This document shows, piece by piece, positions 54,740 to 64,000 of a stretch of 64,000 nt of DNA. How positions within the stretch are numbered: the first letter of the stretch is position 1; the number at the start of each line of letters is the position of its first letter. The DNA is taken from positions 25,503,322-25,567,321 of the forward strand of contig NC_134516.1 of assembly GCF_027942865.1 (NCBI RefSeq), written 5' to 3'. The stretch comes from Odontesthes bonariensis (taxonomy: Eukaryota; Chordata; Actinopteri; Atheriniformes; Atherinopsidae). The notes beneath the pieces were generated by a model. That model searched no databases. It saw only the letters and a program-made list of their open reading frames with translations, and was not told the origin of the DNA. Both the position numbers and the translations under genes were made by a program.

Positions 54740-55210
54740 GACATGTGGGACAACAACAGAGGCAAGGGACAAGCTTCAGGACTGCATGGAGTCTACTGAC
54801 TGGGAGTCCCTGAGGGGCCCTCAGGATGACAACGGCAGCTTTGCTGACACATCAGCTTCTGTGAGCAGGTCTGCCTCCAACCAAAACCATCACAAGGTGC
54901 AATAACCTAAAGCCCTGGTTCTCCAAGCAGCTCAGAGGGCTCAGGCGCCGGAAAGAGCAGGCGGACAGAGAGGACACATTCAGGCTGGTGAGACAGTATC
55001 CCAGGAAGGCCATCAAAAATGCTAAAGAGGACTATAGAGGCAGACTGGAGCGTGATTCAGGCACCAACGACCCTGCAGTTGTGTGGAGGACCCTCAGAAC
55101 CATCACAAACTACAAAGGTAGAAGCCCTGTGGTCGCCCCCTCCCCCGGGTTAGCTGACCATCTCAACACCTTCTACACCAAGTTTGAGAGCCCACCTGCT
55201 GCTCCATTGT
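54740..55210 (+). pseudogene. LINE ORF2 linker fragment (Rex1/CR1-like)
   Basis: Encodes KLQDCMESTDWESLRGPQ, then CNNLKPWFSKQLRGLRRRKE, RKAIKNAKEDYRGRLER and VVWRTLRTITNYKG, followed by GLADHLNTFYTKFE. This is the region between endonuclease and reverse transcriptase of fish LINEs. Stops and frameshifts break it near 54900-54990. Confidence 0.75.
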
Positions 55211-55690
55211 CTCCACTCCCCTCCCCCTTCTCACAGGCACTGAAACTTACAATAAGTGTATTCAACAACATATTTTAATGTATTCTCTGTGTAAATTCTC
55301 CCAGAAAGGTATGTTTTGTGTATGTTTTTCTGTCACTTCAGTAAAATGGCAGGCAGAGGACAGTGAAAGTGCTTGTGGAACTTGGACAATGATGTACAAA
55401 ACAGGAGAATGTATTATTTTTTATTCAGAAATAACATTTTCTCAACAGTTTTCGGTTTTAATCGATTCATTTTTTTTCTGACACCACTTCTCCTGCCTTT
55501 GAAAACACAAAGTGCTGAAGTCAGCATGAACAAAGTCAACATGTAGAAATTGTGATAGGGCGTCTGTAATATTAAAATGACTTACCTTGGCTGGGTGAAG
55601 CTCCAGTTTCCATGGTAACGCCTTAGCATGAATGAGTGTTGTTGTTGTACCCCAACTGCTTGGAACACAATAAACACCTCACCTATGAAT
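55210..55690. other. No gene recognised
   Basis: No supported features. Confidence 0.4.
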
Positions 55691-55697
55691 ACATTAA

Positions 55698-56479
55698 GGT
55701 GCCGTTTACACATACCCGGGTATTTTGAAAAACGAAGACCTTTCCCTTCGTTTGTGCCTTTCGTTTATACACAAACGGAGTTTTTTCCTCCGAAAACGAA
55801 GCTAAAAAAAAACTCCGGCAAAAGTGGAGATTTTTTAAAAACTCCGTTTAGCGTTTGTGTGTAAACTGGTTGAAAGAGACGAAAACGGAGTTTTCAGAAT
55901 GGAATGCGGAGTTGTCGTCATAGTACAGAGCCCCGTCCCTATCCGTCATGTTGGCAGGATGCTAGCGTGATAACGCCATTCATTGTTTATCTGGCAAGCA
56001 TGGAGGTACTAGCAGCATTTCTGTTGTTGAGAGCTATACTCGCTTGTGTGATTTTGAAAATTACAGTCATACAATGTATTGAACAACAAAGACATTTTTC
56101 ACGGCTTTAGCAGTTTTATAGTCCAGCGCAATGTGTAAAAGTAGCTCAGTCTCGCTATCAGTCCACACCACAGTCCTTTTACTCTCTGGTCCACACACAT
56201 GAGCCTGGCGCCATATTTTCTTCTTGAAAAGGATCCGGAAGTTCTTCCTGTCAGCGGTTCTCTATTAGGCTTCTGATTGGCTTGTGTGGAATTCTCATTG
56301 TTCTAACACTGCCACCGTCAGGCTTGGCGTAATTTAACAGCTCCTGATAGCGTATTTCTCCGGATCAATGTAGACGTGGATTTTTTTAAAAACGGGGCTG
56401 TGTGCACCTAGTTTTTTTTGCAAACAAAGGTTAGAAAATATGCGTTTTTCAAAATACCCGGGTATGTGTAAACGGCACC
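55698..56479. mobile_element. Harbinger-type MITE with perfect 37-bp inverted ends
   Basis: The first 37 bases (GGTGCCGTTTACACATACCC onward) are the exact complement of the last 37. TAA flanks both sides (55695-55697, 56480-56482). The 782-bp interior is non-coding, with several complementary gaaaacggag/ctccgttt words. Identity of the ends suggests recent mobility. Confidence 0.92.
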
Positions 56480-56499
56480 TAAGAAACAGTGAAAATACA

Positions 56500-56925
56500 G
56501 TTCTTGATAAGCAAGCCTAATGCATCTGAAATAAATTAGATTTAGCTTACCTCATTAGGAGATATCAAATCAAAATGTTCCCACACGGGGAAATCCTCCT
56601 CTTCCTAGCTGGCTCCACCCTCTTACCTATCCTTCTCTCCTCACTCTCCTAAATCTCAAAACTATCTCTCTCTCACTTAACTCCCCAAACTGTCTCCAAA
56701 CTATATTAAAGCTATATAAACTCTAGTATCCAAACTATCAAAACTCTATCCAACATGAACTGACCGCAACTTTCCAAAAACCCACATTTTAAATAGAGAC
56801 TGAGGGGTTTATAATCCTGTCAAAAAATCTGAACCGCTTCTGGAAGCAGTCATGTGGTACGGCCGTTGAGCGAGAGTCTGACGTCATAGTTTCCAGCTCC
56901 TCCCCTAAATGAAGCAAGCCGTCCC
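56500..56925. other. Upstream region of the zinc-finger gene
   Basis: CT-rich runs at 56590-56700; no exon seen. Confidence 0.4.
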
Positions 56926-56929
56926 CTTC

Positions 56930-56982
56930 ATAACTCAACACAGCTTCGGCTCATCTCGGAGCATCTCTACAGGAAGCTGCAG
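56930..56982 (+). promoter_or_regulatory. Probable 5' UTR exon of the zinc-finger gene
   Basis: cagcttcggctcatctcgga ... gaagctgcag ends in a strong donor (CAG|GTAAGT) at 56982. This resembles the short non-coding first exon of fish zinc-finger genes. The start of transcription is not defined. Confidence 0.45.
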
Positions 56983-58165
56983 GTAAGTCCAGAAAATAAT
57001 ACATGTTGCGGTCAAACATTTTCAGAAATGTCTTCAAAGTGCTCTGTGTCGTTGGTTTGATTCCTGCTCCTGGACACGGGCAGTCAGAACATGTACCAGA
57101 GTGTAAAAAAGTTTAAATAACCTGGCTGCTATTCATAGTTAGCATGTCGTGCTAATGCTAATGCGCTGCAAACCGTTGTACTCAAAGCTGTGCACAATAC
57201 CAGAAACACAGCCTCAGCTATAGATTTCCATAAGCCGGCCAGATGGCCAAATAAAATGGAGTGGAAAAGTACAAACTAAGTTATTTAGTAAAATTCAGAA
57301 TATGTATACATAATGTCTAAGAACAAAGCCAATCATAACAAGCTGATACTCTAATCTGACCACAACAAAAGATCACTTTTTACTCTTCTACTGGACACAT
57401 AAGTTTACCAGTTAAGATCATTTCAGAATCTAAATAAAGGAGATTGTAGGTTATTTGGGTTGAAACACATTTCAGCGTTTTACGGGTCTGAGAGTTTCCT
57501 TCATCTCAAACTTTAGCTTTCACTAAAGCAGCTTTCTGGAATGAATCGCTGGACGAGCACTTCTGATGCCAGAAAAACACTCCCTGTATATTTAAAGGAC
57601 GGCCTCAGAAAGGTCCACTTCATGTTGTTCTTCAGAGCGTCTCAGATCAGTCAGACAGCACCTGCTGAAGTGCTGTTCGCCACACAGAACCAGATGTTTC
57701 CCCCACTGAACCATCACATCTTCTCAGTCCAGACTGAAGCTCCCTGAGAACTGAACTGTTCAAAGATGGGCTTCAGAGTGTAAATGTGACGAATCTGACA
57801 TTACTCTGTGTTACTTTCCTGGATCCCTGACAGCTTCTGGAAATGAGAACAGGTTTAGAAACAGTTGTTCTACAGAGTGTTATATTACATGTTTTTTTCT
57901 GAATTTGATCAAAAAGCTACAAATATTTTGAACTGTGACCTTAGTGGGTCTTTAAAGAAGCATTTTAAAGTTCACAGGGATTTAAATAAAAACCACAGTA
58001 ATGAGTTTAATGGAATGTGACTGGATGGTTAAAAACTGTGCAGAAAGGTTATCCAGAGAAGAAGAAAAGTGGGTGTGGTTTAACGTGCTGCACGCCACAG
58101 CTGGATCTTATTGTGTGTACTGACTGTTGCAGACAGAGTCCATCAGTCAGAGGACCAGGACCAGA

Positions 58166-60299
58166 ATGGAGCAGCAGAACCAGGATCCGAACCCCTCCAC
58201 CAGGAACACAGCCGGCTCATCCTCCGGTTCCACCGGGCCACAGGTCAGTGTGGAGGACGCTAAAGACAAGAGTGTCGAGGCTCCGTGTATCCTCTGCTCA
58301 TTCTGCTTTTCCATCAGATGTTGAAAAAGTGTCAAATGGCGCTTTTCCACCAGCTCGCTTCGGCTCGGCGCGCTTTGTGTGTTTCCACTAGCACGCCGTA
58401 CCTGCAACCGGGATGATTTTTCGTACCACCTCAGCCCTGGTTCCAAGCGGGCCGAAGCGTTACTAAAACGTGACGTCAGCTGACTGCCTTCCACTGATTG
58501 GGCGAGGAATGTTGTCACTGCAAGCGTCATAACAAAAGCTAGCGTTAGCAACCATTAGCTTACCTCCAAACGTCGTTTTTTAAGCTCTTAACAAAACTCT
58601 CCGGTACTTTTCAATACTGTTTTGTCTGGCGGCCAGGAGTCTTCTCTGGCTCTCTTCTCTTGCCTTCTGCGCGGCAAAAAGCCACAGGGTGAGCAGCAAC
58701 ACGCGCAGCCGTGTTACGGTGACCCCGCCCACGTCCAGGAGGCACGTAGTGTAATGGAAACACAACCAAACCAGCCGTGTAGAGCAAATGGAAAAGCGCC
58801 AAAAGTTTGAGTTTTTCCTGGTTAAAAACAGCAAAGTGTTTCCTGGTTTCATCTCCTCTCTCTGAGCTGCAGATCCAGATGTGCTCAGACTCAACATGTG
58901 CTGCAGGCTGAATGATCTGCTGGAAGAAAATCAGTGGGCAGATTGTTGTGGTGGGACGTTTTCTGGCTCTCAGTCTGCAGATTTGAGAGGTTCAGGAGCT
59001 AATCTTCATTATTTGTGTTTAAAGTCTCTGGGTTACATGAATTGAACCTGGTGGTGGTAATATTCTGGGTCTTTAATGGTTAGATGACAGGTTTGTAGAG
59101 TTGTTTTAACAAAGAGAAACAAAGGTTGAGTTAAAACGGACTGTGTTTCCCTGATGGCTGTTGAGCTGAATGGCTGCAGACCTCTGAGTTGTAAGCTGGA
59201 ACAGAGGGTTAGTGTAAAGAATGTCATGTATTACCACCGCTGTTACTTTTATTCCTTTGAACCAGCGGTCATAAACCTTTTTCAGCCCAACCTCTACATG
59301 GTGTTTAAGTGAACAACTTGGACAAGACTCTAGTTCCTTCCATCATTTAGAAATATTGTAGCTCAAGTTCCTTTTCAGAGTTTCATCATGACAAAAAGAA
59401 TTAGGAAAAAAGCAAGAGTTTACTGCTTAAATACCTGAACATGTGCAGAGCACAGTGCTGATAGCTTATAAACGTACGCCCTGCGTTCACGTTTGATCTG
59501 AGATCTGACACCTGTGTTGGTTAGCTTAGAGAAATCTTTTATGTGAACTTCAAAAGGATCTAAGTCTCCTTCCTCTCTGTCATTGCAGAAACATGGAGCC
59601 CAAGAGGGATCCAGAAGGCACTGCTGTAAGCACAGTGGGAAAGTTTTCAAAAGATCATCACATCTGAGGAATCATCACAGGCGTCACACAGGAGAGAAAC
59701 CTTACAACTGTGGTCAGTGTGGGGCAGCTTTTACTGCGTTATCTAGTCTAAAGACACACCAACGTATTCACACAGGAGAGAAACCTTACAGCTGTGATCA
59801 GTGTGAGGCAGCTTTCACTCAACTACATCATCTAAAGATGCACCAACGTATTCACACAGGAGAGAAACCATACAGCTGTGGTCAGTGTGGAGCAGTTTTC
59901 TCTGCATTATTTAATCTAAAGACACACCAACGTATTCACACAGGAGAGAAACCATACAGCTGTGGTCAGTGTGGAGCAGCTTTCACTCAATTAACTAATC
60001 TAAGGACACACCAACGTATTCACACAGGAGAGAAACCATACAGCTGTGGTCAGTGTGGAGCAGTTTTCGCTGCATTATTTAATCTAAAGACACACCAACG
60101 TATTCACACAGGAGAGAAACCTTACAGCTGTGGTCAGTGTGGAGCAGCTTTCACTACATTAGCTCGTCTAAAGACACACCAACATGTTCACACAGGAGAG
60201 AAACCTTACAGCTGTGGTCAGTGTGGGGCAGCTTTCAGTGCATTATCTAGTCTAAAGAGACACCAATATACTCATTTTATTTATACTGCGGATAAATGA
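58166..60299 (+). CDS. C2H2 zinc-finger protein, seven fingers
   Basis: Exon 2 (58133-58243) has ATG at 58166 and encodes [20 protein letters not shown], ending STGPQ. Exon 3 (59589-60299) joins in phase 0 and ends with TGA, giving ~262 residues. Seven intact fingers follow one degenerate finger whose second Cys is Ser (CKHSGKVF). Linkers are TGEKPY. Helix residues at -1, 2, 3 and 6 are A-S-S-T, Q-H-H-M, A-F-N-T, Q-T-N-T, A-F-N-T, T-A-R-T and A-S-S-R. It is likely a nuclear DNA-binding protein of the large fish-specific zinc-finger family. No KRAB or BTB domain is seen. Confidence 0.85.
58337..58801. mobile_element. MITE in the intron of the zinc-finger gene
   Basis: Ends TGGCGCTTTTCCA and, reversed, TGGCGCTTTTCCA are identical for 13 bases, with AAA on both sides as a possible duplication. 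The interior (~465 bp) is GC-rich and non-coding. Confidence 0.65.
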
Positions 60300-61155
60300 T
60301 TGGTTTAAATCAACAACATATTTTACGTTAGATAAGGAACGTTCAGCTTATTTTACGTTAGCTAAGGAACGTTCAGCTGGGACCAGCAACATGAACTACC
60401 AATCAGATTAAAAATATTCTTTGTGGATTACCACCATGTCTTGTCAGGACTTTTGTTCTGAATGTTCTGTGGGTAGCACATGATTGAAAGTGCTTTATAA
60501 TTTTTTAGGATTGTTTTAACTGTGGACAGATCTTCCACAATTCAAGACAAATGTGGCATCAGATGTGAGTTGATGGACGGAACAAAATGCAATTTTAAAG
60601 TAGAAACCTGTTTTATTCTGTTATACTGAACATATATGTTTTGTTAAGTTCAGATTCACAAGTAGCACCAGCCGTGCGTATTTATGCAAACATACAACAT
60701 CTGTAGAAGCAATATATCATTTCAGTTAGCTGTGGCTACAATACAGTAGTCTGCCACCATCAGCATAGCACTTTGAGATTCCGTATGAAATGAAAAGTGC
60801 TTTACAAATGTAATTGATTATTATTATTATTATTATTAAAGTCTAGCTTTACACTCGTCTGTATTTCTTTGTTCTGCTTTTATTAAAGGTCAGATGTCAA
60901 CATTTCTCATGGTTTTCATGTTCCTGCTACAGAGATATTTTTGAAGAAAATTTGTGTTTGGTTATGAGGGAAATGTGACTCTTATCATCTCTCCCAAAGT
61001 CCCAGAAATCTTTAACGCAGTCTGAAAAAGGTTTGGAGTTGTTCCCTGTACTTTCCAGAAAGTTGTATGATGCTCATAACTGAAGCTGAAAGTTAAGGCT
61101 GTTCCAACACTGAAAGGGCACGAGGCTCAACTTCAAGCTGTGAAACTCTTTCAAA
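60300..61155. other. 3' flank of the zinc-finger gene
   Basis: Contains a direct repeat tattttacgttagataagga / tattttacgttagctaagga (60318-60375) and an (ATT)n microsatellite at 60817-60838. attaaa at 60834 may serve as the poly(A) signal. Confidence 0.5.
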
Positions 61156-61159
61156 TGTC

Positions 61160-61500
61160 TGTTGTGTTGGTGTCAAGAAAATTCTCTCAAAATGAGTCTC
61201 AGAGTCGCTGGAGACAATTAACACAAAACATTTATTCTTGCAGCAAGTAGTCTGCAGAACATATCAGGAAACTGATACAGAGTTGTCTGAGTTCAACAAA
61301 TGATACTGTCGCTATTTATGTTTCCTACTACGAGGTCACTGGCCACACAAGGTTATGAGACATTCAGTAAAACAAGGCTTAGACAGAAGCTGCAATAAGA
61401 TAGATAGGAGGCCTTCTCCAGCACAGACTGACCTTTGACCCTTCAACATTGTCTCACACATGGTCCTTGCTTATTCTCATAGAATAACTTCATGATATTT
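61160..61500 (-). mobile_element. LTR of a second endogenous retrovirus
   Basis: The minus strand contains AATAAA (gcaagaataaatg, near 61231) followed by a likely R/U5 region (ttgtctccagcgactctg). It ends ACACCAACA at about 61161. A purine-rich tract (gaaaaaaaacaaaaaaca) on the minus strand at 61502-61520 marks the 5' side. Exact ends are uncertain. Confidence 0.55.
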
Positions 61501-61680
61501 CATGTTTTTTGTTTTTTTTCAAACTTTGCATAACCTTATATCTTCTACATCATTGTTTAACACTTCAAGGAGATTTCCGTAAAACAAATCATTGAGAATT
61601 GACTCGGGTTCATGCAAGGCACTACTTTGCACTTTAAACATCATCTGCATCCTCGTGTAGCTCGTCATCATCATCACTCT

Positions 61681-61980
61681 CTACCTGTTGATACATTGTG
61701 CAGGTAAGGGTGGTCTCTGTCTTTGGAACAGTCCTCTCAAGCATGGGATACAACAACAACCACAGGTGACTAGTATGGCTGCTACAACAGACAGAGATAG
61801 CAGTACTGAAGCAAGTAGTCCGCTCCACCAGCCAAACCACTTCTCTATCATGCCAGTGAAGGGGTCGTTGATCCCAGAGTTCTCTGCTAGCTCTGCAGAG
61901 AGTGATGTCAGTCCCTCTAAGGCCTTGGTGATGCTGCCATCAGGGGAGCTATTGTTAGGAATAAAGGAGCAACGTTTCAA
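61681..61980 (-). pseudogene. Retroviral envelope transmembrane subunit, C-terminal fragment
   Basis: The frame shows a heptad-like stretch (SLSAELAENSGI), then EKWFGWW before a long hydrophobic span (LLASVLLSLSVVAAILV) and a Cys-rich CGCCCIPC end. This is the membrane-spanning end of a retroviral Env. The surface subunit is absent. Together with the LTR at 61160-61500 it is the 3' end of a truncated provirus in minus orientation. Confidence 0.75.
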
Positions 61981-61989
61981 ACATTTTAC

Positions 61990-62290
61990 ACACTTTCTCT
62001 GCCAGTAACATTTCCAAAGACATTCTATTTTGCCATTCCATAAGGGAAGTTGGACCTAATTGTTCAGCAATGCCTTGTAGATGTAATTTATCCAATCAAC
62101 ATTCTTATTTATTTTTGCCCACCAGAAAAGAAAAGATTCAAAACTTGAAGCAACTTGAGTTCTAGCTTTAAGACAGTAAGAGATGTGAAAGCAGCATCAA
62201 AGCTGAACAATGTGAACTTTAAACTTTATTGGATGTGAAATGAAATGTGCTGAAGAGCAGGATTTCTCCAGTCATCAGTCATCATGATGT
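61990..62290. other. No gene recognised
   Basis: Unassigned sequence between the retroviral and Penelope fragments. Confidence 0.4.
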
Positions 62291-62299
62291 GAGTGCTCA

Positions 62300-62651
62300 G
62301 CTGCATAGAAACATAAGAAGAAGCTCCACTTTAAAACTGTGTGATTACAATAATCATGGTTTCCTTGACTCCTCTCTCAAACCATATGTCTTCTCTGTCC
62401 AGAATGTGGACATTACTGTCCTAAAAAGAGTGTCCCTCCTCCTTGAGATGTCGGTGCACTGCTGAGTCTTGACCTGAAGAGGTGGCTCTCCTATGTTGGG
62501 CCATGCGCTGGTGGAGCTGCTGTTTGGTCTCTCCTACAAAGAGGTCTGCACAGTCTTTGCTGCACTGCACACACGACACCAACCAGTTTGTGTTTGGGTG
62601 TTTCATCCTTTGGGTGAAGCAGTCTCTGTCTGAGGGTGTTCTTGGGTTCAT
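62300..62651 (-). pseudogene. Penelope-like element GIY-YIG nuclease fragment
   Basis: The minus strand encodes CSKDCADLFVGETKQQLHQR then MAQHRRATSSGQDSAVHRHL. This matches the GIY-YIG-type endonuclease domain of fish Penelope-like retroelements, here with FVGE in the place of the second motif. A TAG follows HSF where relatives continue (DSNVHILDRED, still readable after the stop). The reverse transcriptase is absent. Confidence 0.75.
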
Positions 62652-62659
62652 TGAAATTA

Positions 62660-63840
62660 GTTGTATAAACTCAGTTCAATGAGGCCTACAAGCTATGAAT
62701 AGCTGAAAGAGACTTTAGGTAATATTTCTATATTACGGATTTAAAGACGTTCTGAGTCAAAGTGAGCAGAACACAGGCAGAGTTCAGTCTAAATGAACAG
62801 AACAGGAGCTTTAAACTCCTCTACATCCCTGTGAGCAGCATGAAGGCGCCCTCTAGTGTTAGTTTTCAGATTTCAGCTGTGAACCTGCAGGACGACGTGA
62901 GAAAAGAGAGATTTAAATATCTGTCACATCACACTGTGTCAGTTTGTTCACAGGACTCACAACCTGTAACACTGATACTGCTTTCAGGGAACTTCTTCCT
63001 CTTATTGTTTGTTTTTTTCTAAACTTTAACTTTATCAATAAGTGGCAGACCAAACAGCGCAGTTAGCTCTCCATCTGTGGCCTCCAGACACGACTGAAAC
63101 TGAGGAGTCTGCTGGAAACTCCACTTTACTTTGACCCGCTCCACCCAAACTCGTACCTGTGACGATCCTTAAACAATACGTGGAACAGAGAGTTAAATAG
63201 TTCTCAGCCCCACCACAAAACCTTTTCATTCACTCGGATGAAATCATCCTTTCTTCATCATATTCTCATTAATGATCAGAGCTGAGTCAGATTTCTTAGA
63301 AAAGTCTATCACTGACAGCAGCAGAAAGTGACTAAATATACAGAACATAATTACAATGTTTTCGGTATTTTTATCTTGTGCTACTTTATACTTGTACTCC
63401 AGCACATTCAGAGACTCTGTTGTACATTTTAGTCCACTACATTGATCTGATAACTTCAGCAGATTCAGACTGATACTAAAAAACATCAGAAAGAGCAGAA
63501 TCAGATCATAGAATATGATGTAAGATCACACACATCACCTTTAATCATTCATAACACCTTATTCCAGTGTGCCGTTCTACCTCATTTATTATATTCTTTA
63601 TGTTAAAGTGTGTTTTCATGTGAATATTTTTGTAGTTTGAGTTAAATCAAAAGTAAATCTACAGTTTTTACCTGAAACAAAATCTCTGTGGTTCTGATTC
63701 TGTAACTTATGTCCAAGAATTCTTCTTCCACTTCCTGTCTCTGAGTACAAATGACATCTCCTGTAATGACTGACATCATATAATATTGTTACATTTAGGT
63801 TTGATTTGAGTCACTTTGAGGTTTTATGTCGTTCTTTTTG
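62660..63840. other. No gene recognised
   Basis: Short frames without domains. Confidence 0.4.
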
Positions 63841-63851
63841 TTTTCTAAGTT

Positions 63852-64000
63852 CCTTCCAACGTCTCAGAACACATTCAGAAACAAGTTTGAAGCGTTTGGG
63901 ACCAAACAGGTGAAAGCAGAATATGATCCTGAAGCAAAGCAACTCTTCCGGCCACAGATGGTTAAAACAAATATCTTTGAAGCAAAGCAACTCTTCCAGC
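63852..64000 (+). other. Possible exon at the window edge
   Basis: After a tttctaag acceptor-like site a frame reads FLPTSQNTFRNKFEAFGTKQ then VKAEYDPEAKQLFRPQM and is open to the end of the window. The phrase aagcaaagcaactcttcc is repeated at 63932 and 63980. The family is not recognised. Confidence 0.3.

Noticed and set aside
58017-58551. Frames of 124 (+) and 134 (-) residues
   Set aside because: They overlap the short zinc-finger exon 2 and an intronic MITE, and have no domain.

Overview
The window looks like vertebrate, almost certainly teleost (ray-finned fish), nuclear DNA. The evidence is spliced genes with GT-AG introns and AATAAA signals, eukaryotic tRNA genes without encoded CCA, a finTRIM-type B30.2 pseudogene, a TGEKP-linker C2H2 zinc-finger gene, a tRNA-derived SINE with CCCC-A tail, several LINE types, Tc1, PIF/Harbinger and hAT elements, endogenous retrovirus remnants and a Penelope GIY-YIG fragment. 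It is an accessory, repeat-dense region. No bacterial-style operon or CRISPR is present.

Layout. 1-3.8 kb: left arm of a ~2-kb inverted duplication (partner at 37.9-39.6 kb), a tRNA cluster (Lys, a Val/Gln chimera, Gln, Asp-like, Val) and a second inverted-repeat arm (partner at 26 kb). 3.8-6.1 kb: Tc1, zinc-finger and LINE remnants. 6.6-11.8 kb: about three copies of a ~2-kb macrosatellite, each with a 39-bp minisatellite of CCAAT boxes; it ends at a 26-bp AT palindrome joined to half a tRNA-Ser. 11.8-19.6 kb: a second tRNA cluster (Ser half, pseudo-Ala, Ala, Ser half, Ser, Thr, and a Thr-like tRNA with a TGG anticodon), MITEs, a Harbinger-type transposase split by another element, and a Fringe-like exon. 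19.9-26.6 kb: a 4-kb array of ~75 copies of a 54-bp unit that runs in frame out of a coding-like exon on the minus strand; a paralogous exon lies at 25.6-25.9 kb.

26.9-37.9 kb: SINE and hAT elements around three related genes for small secreted repeat proteins of unknown function: gene A (+, 29.0-30.8 kb), gene B (-, 33.5-34.6 kb) and the 3' end of gene C (-, 37.5-37.9 kb). A and B share signal-peptide exons and a phase-1 entry into the first repeat exon; A, B and C share a 3'-UTR intron placed just after the stop. Gene C is cut off beside the right inverted-duplication arm. 40.7-42.5 kb: a finTRIM pseudogene interrupted by a Harbinger-like insertion with a clean TTA duplication. 43.4-49.2 kb: degenerate tandem repeats and an endogenous retrovirus remnant (integrase to 3' LTR). 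50-56.5 kb: LINE pieces, MITEs and an unidentified minus-strand gene supported by three phase-consistent exons. 56.9-60.3 kb: an intact-looking seven-finger C2H2 gene. 61-62.7 kb: a second retroviral remnant (env transmembrane end plus LTR) and a Penelope fragment.

The best candidates for undescribed biology are the three-gene secreted family and the 54-bp array, which is free of stops on all minus frames over long stretches and can form one hairpin per unit. Function is not shown by sequence alone for either. All calls were made by eye, without database searches.
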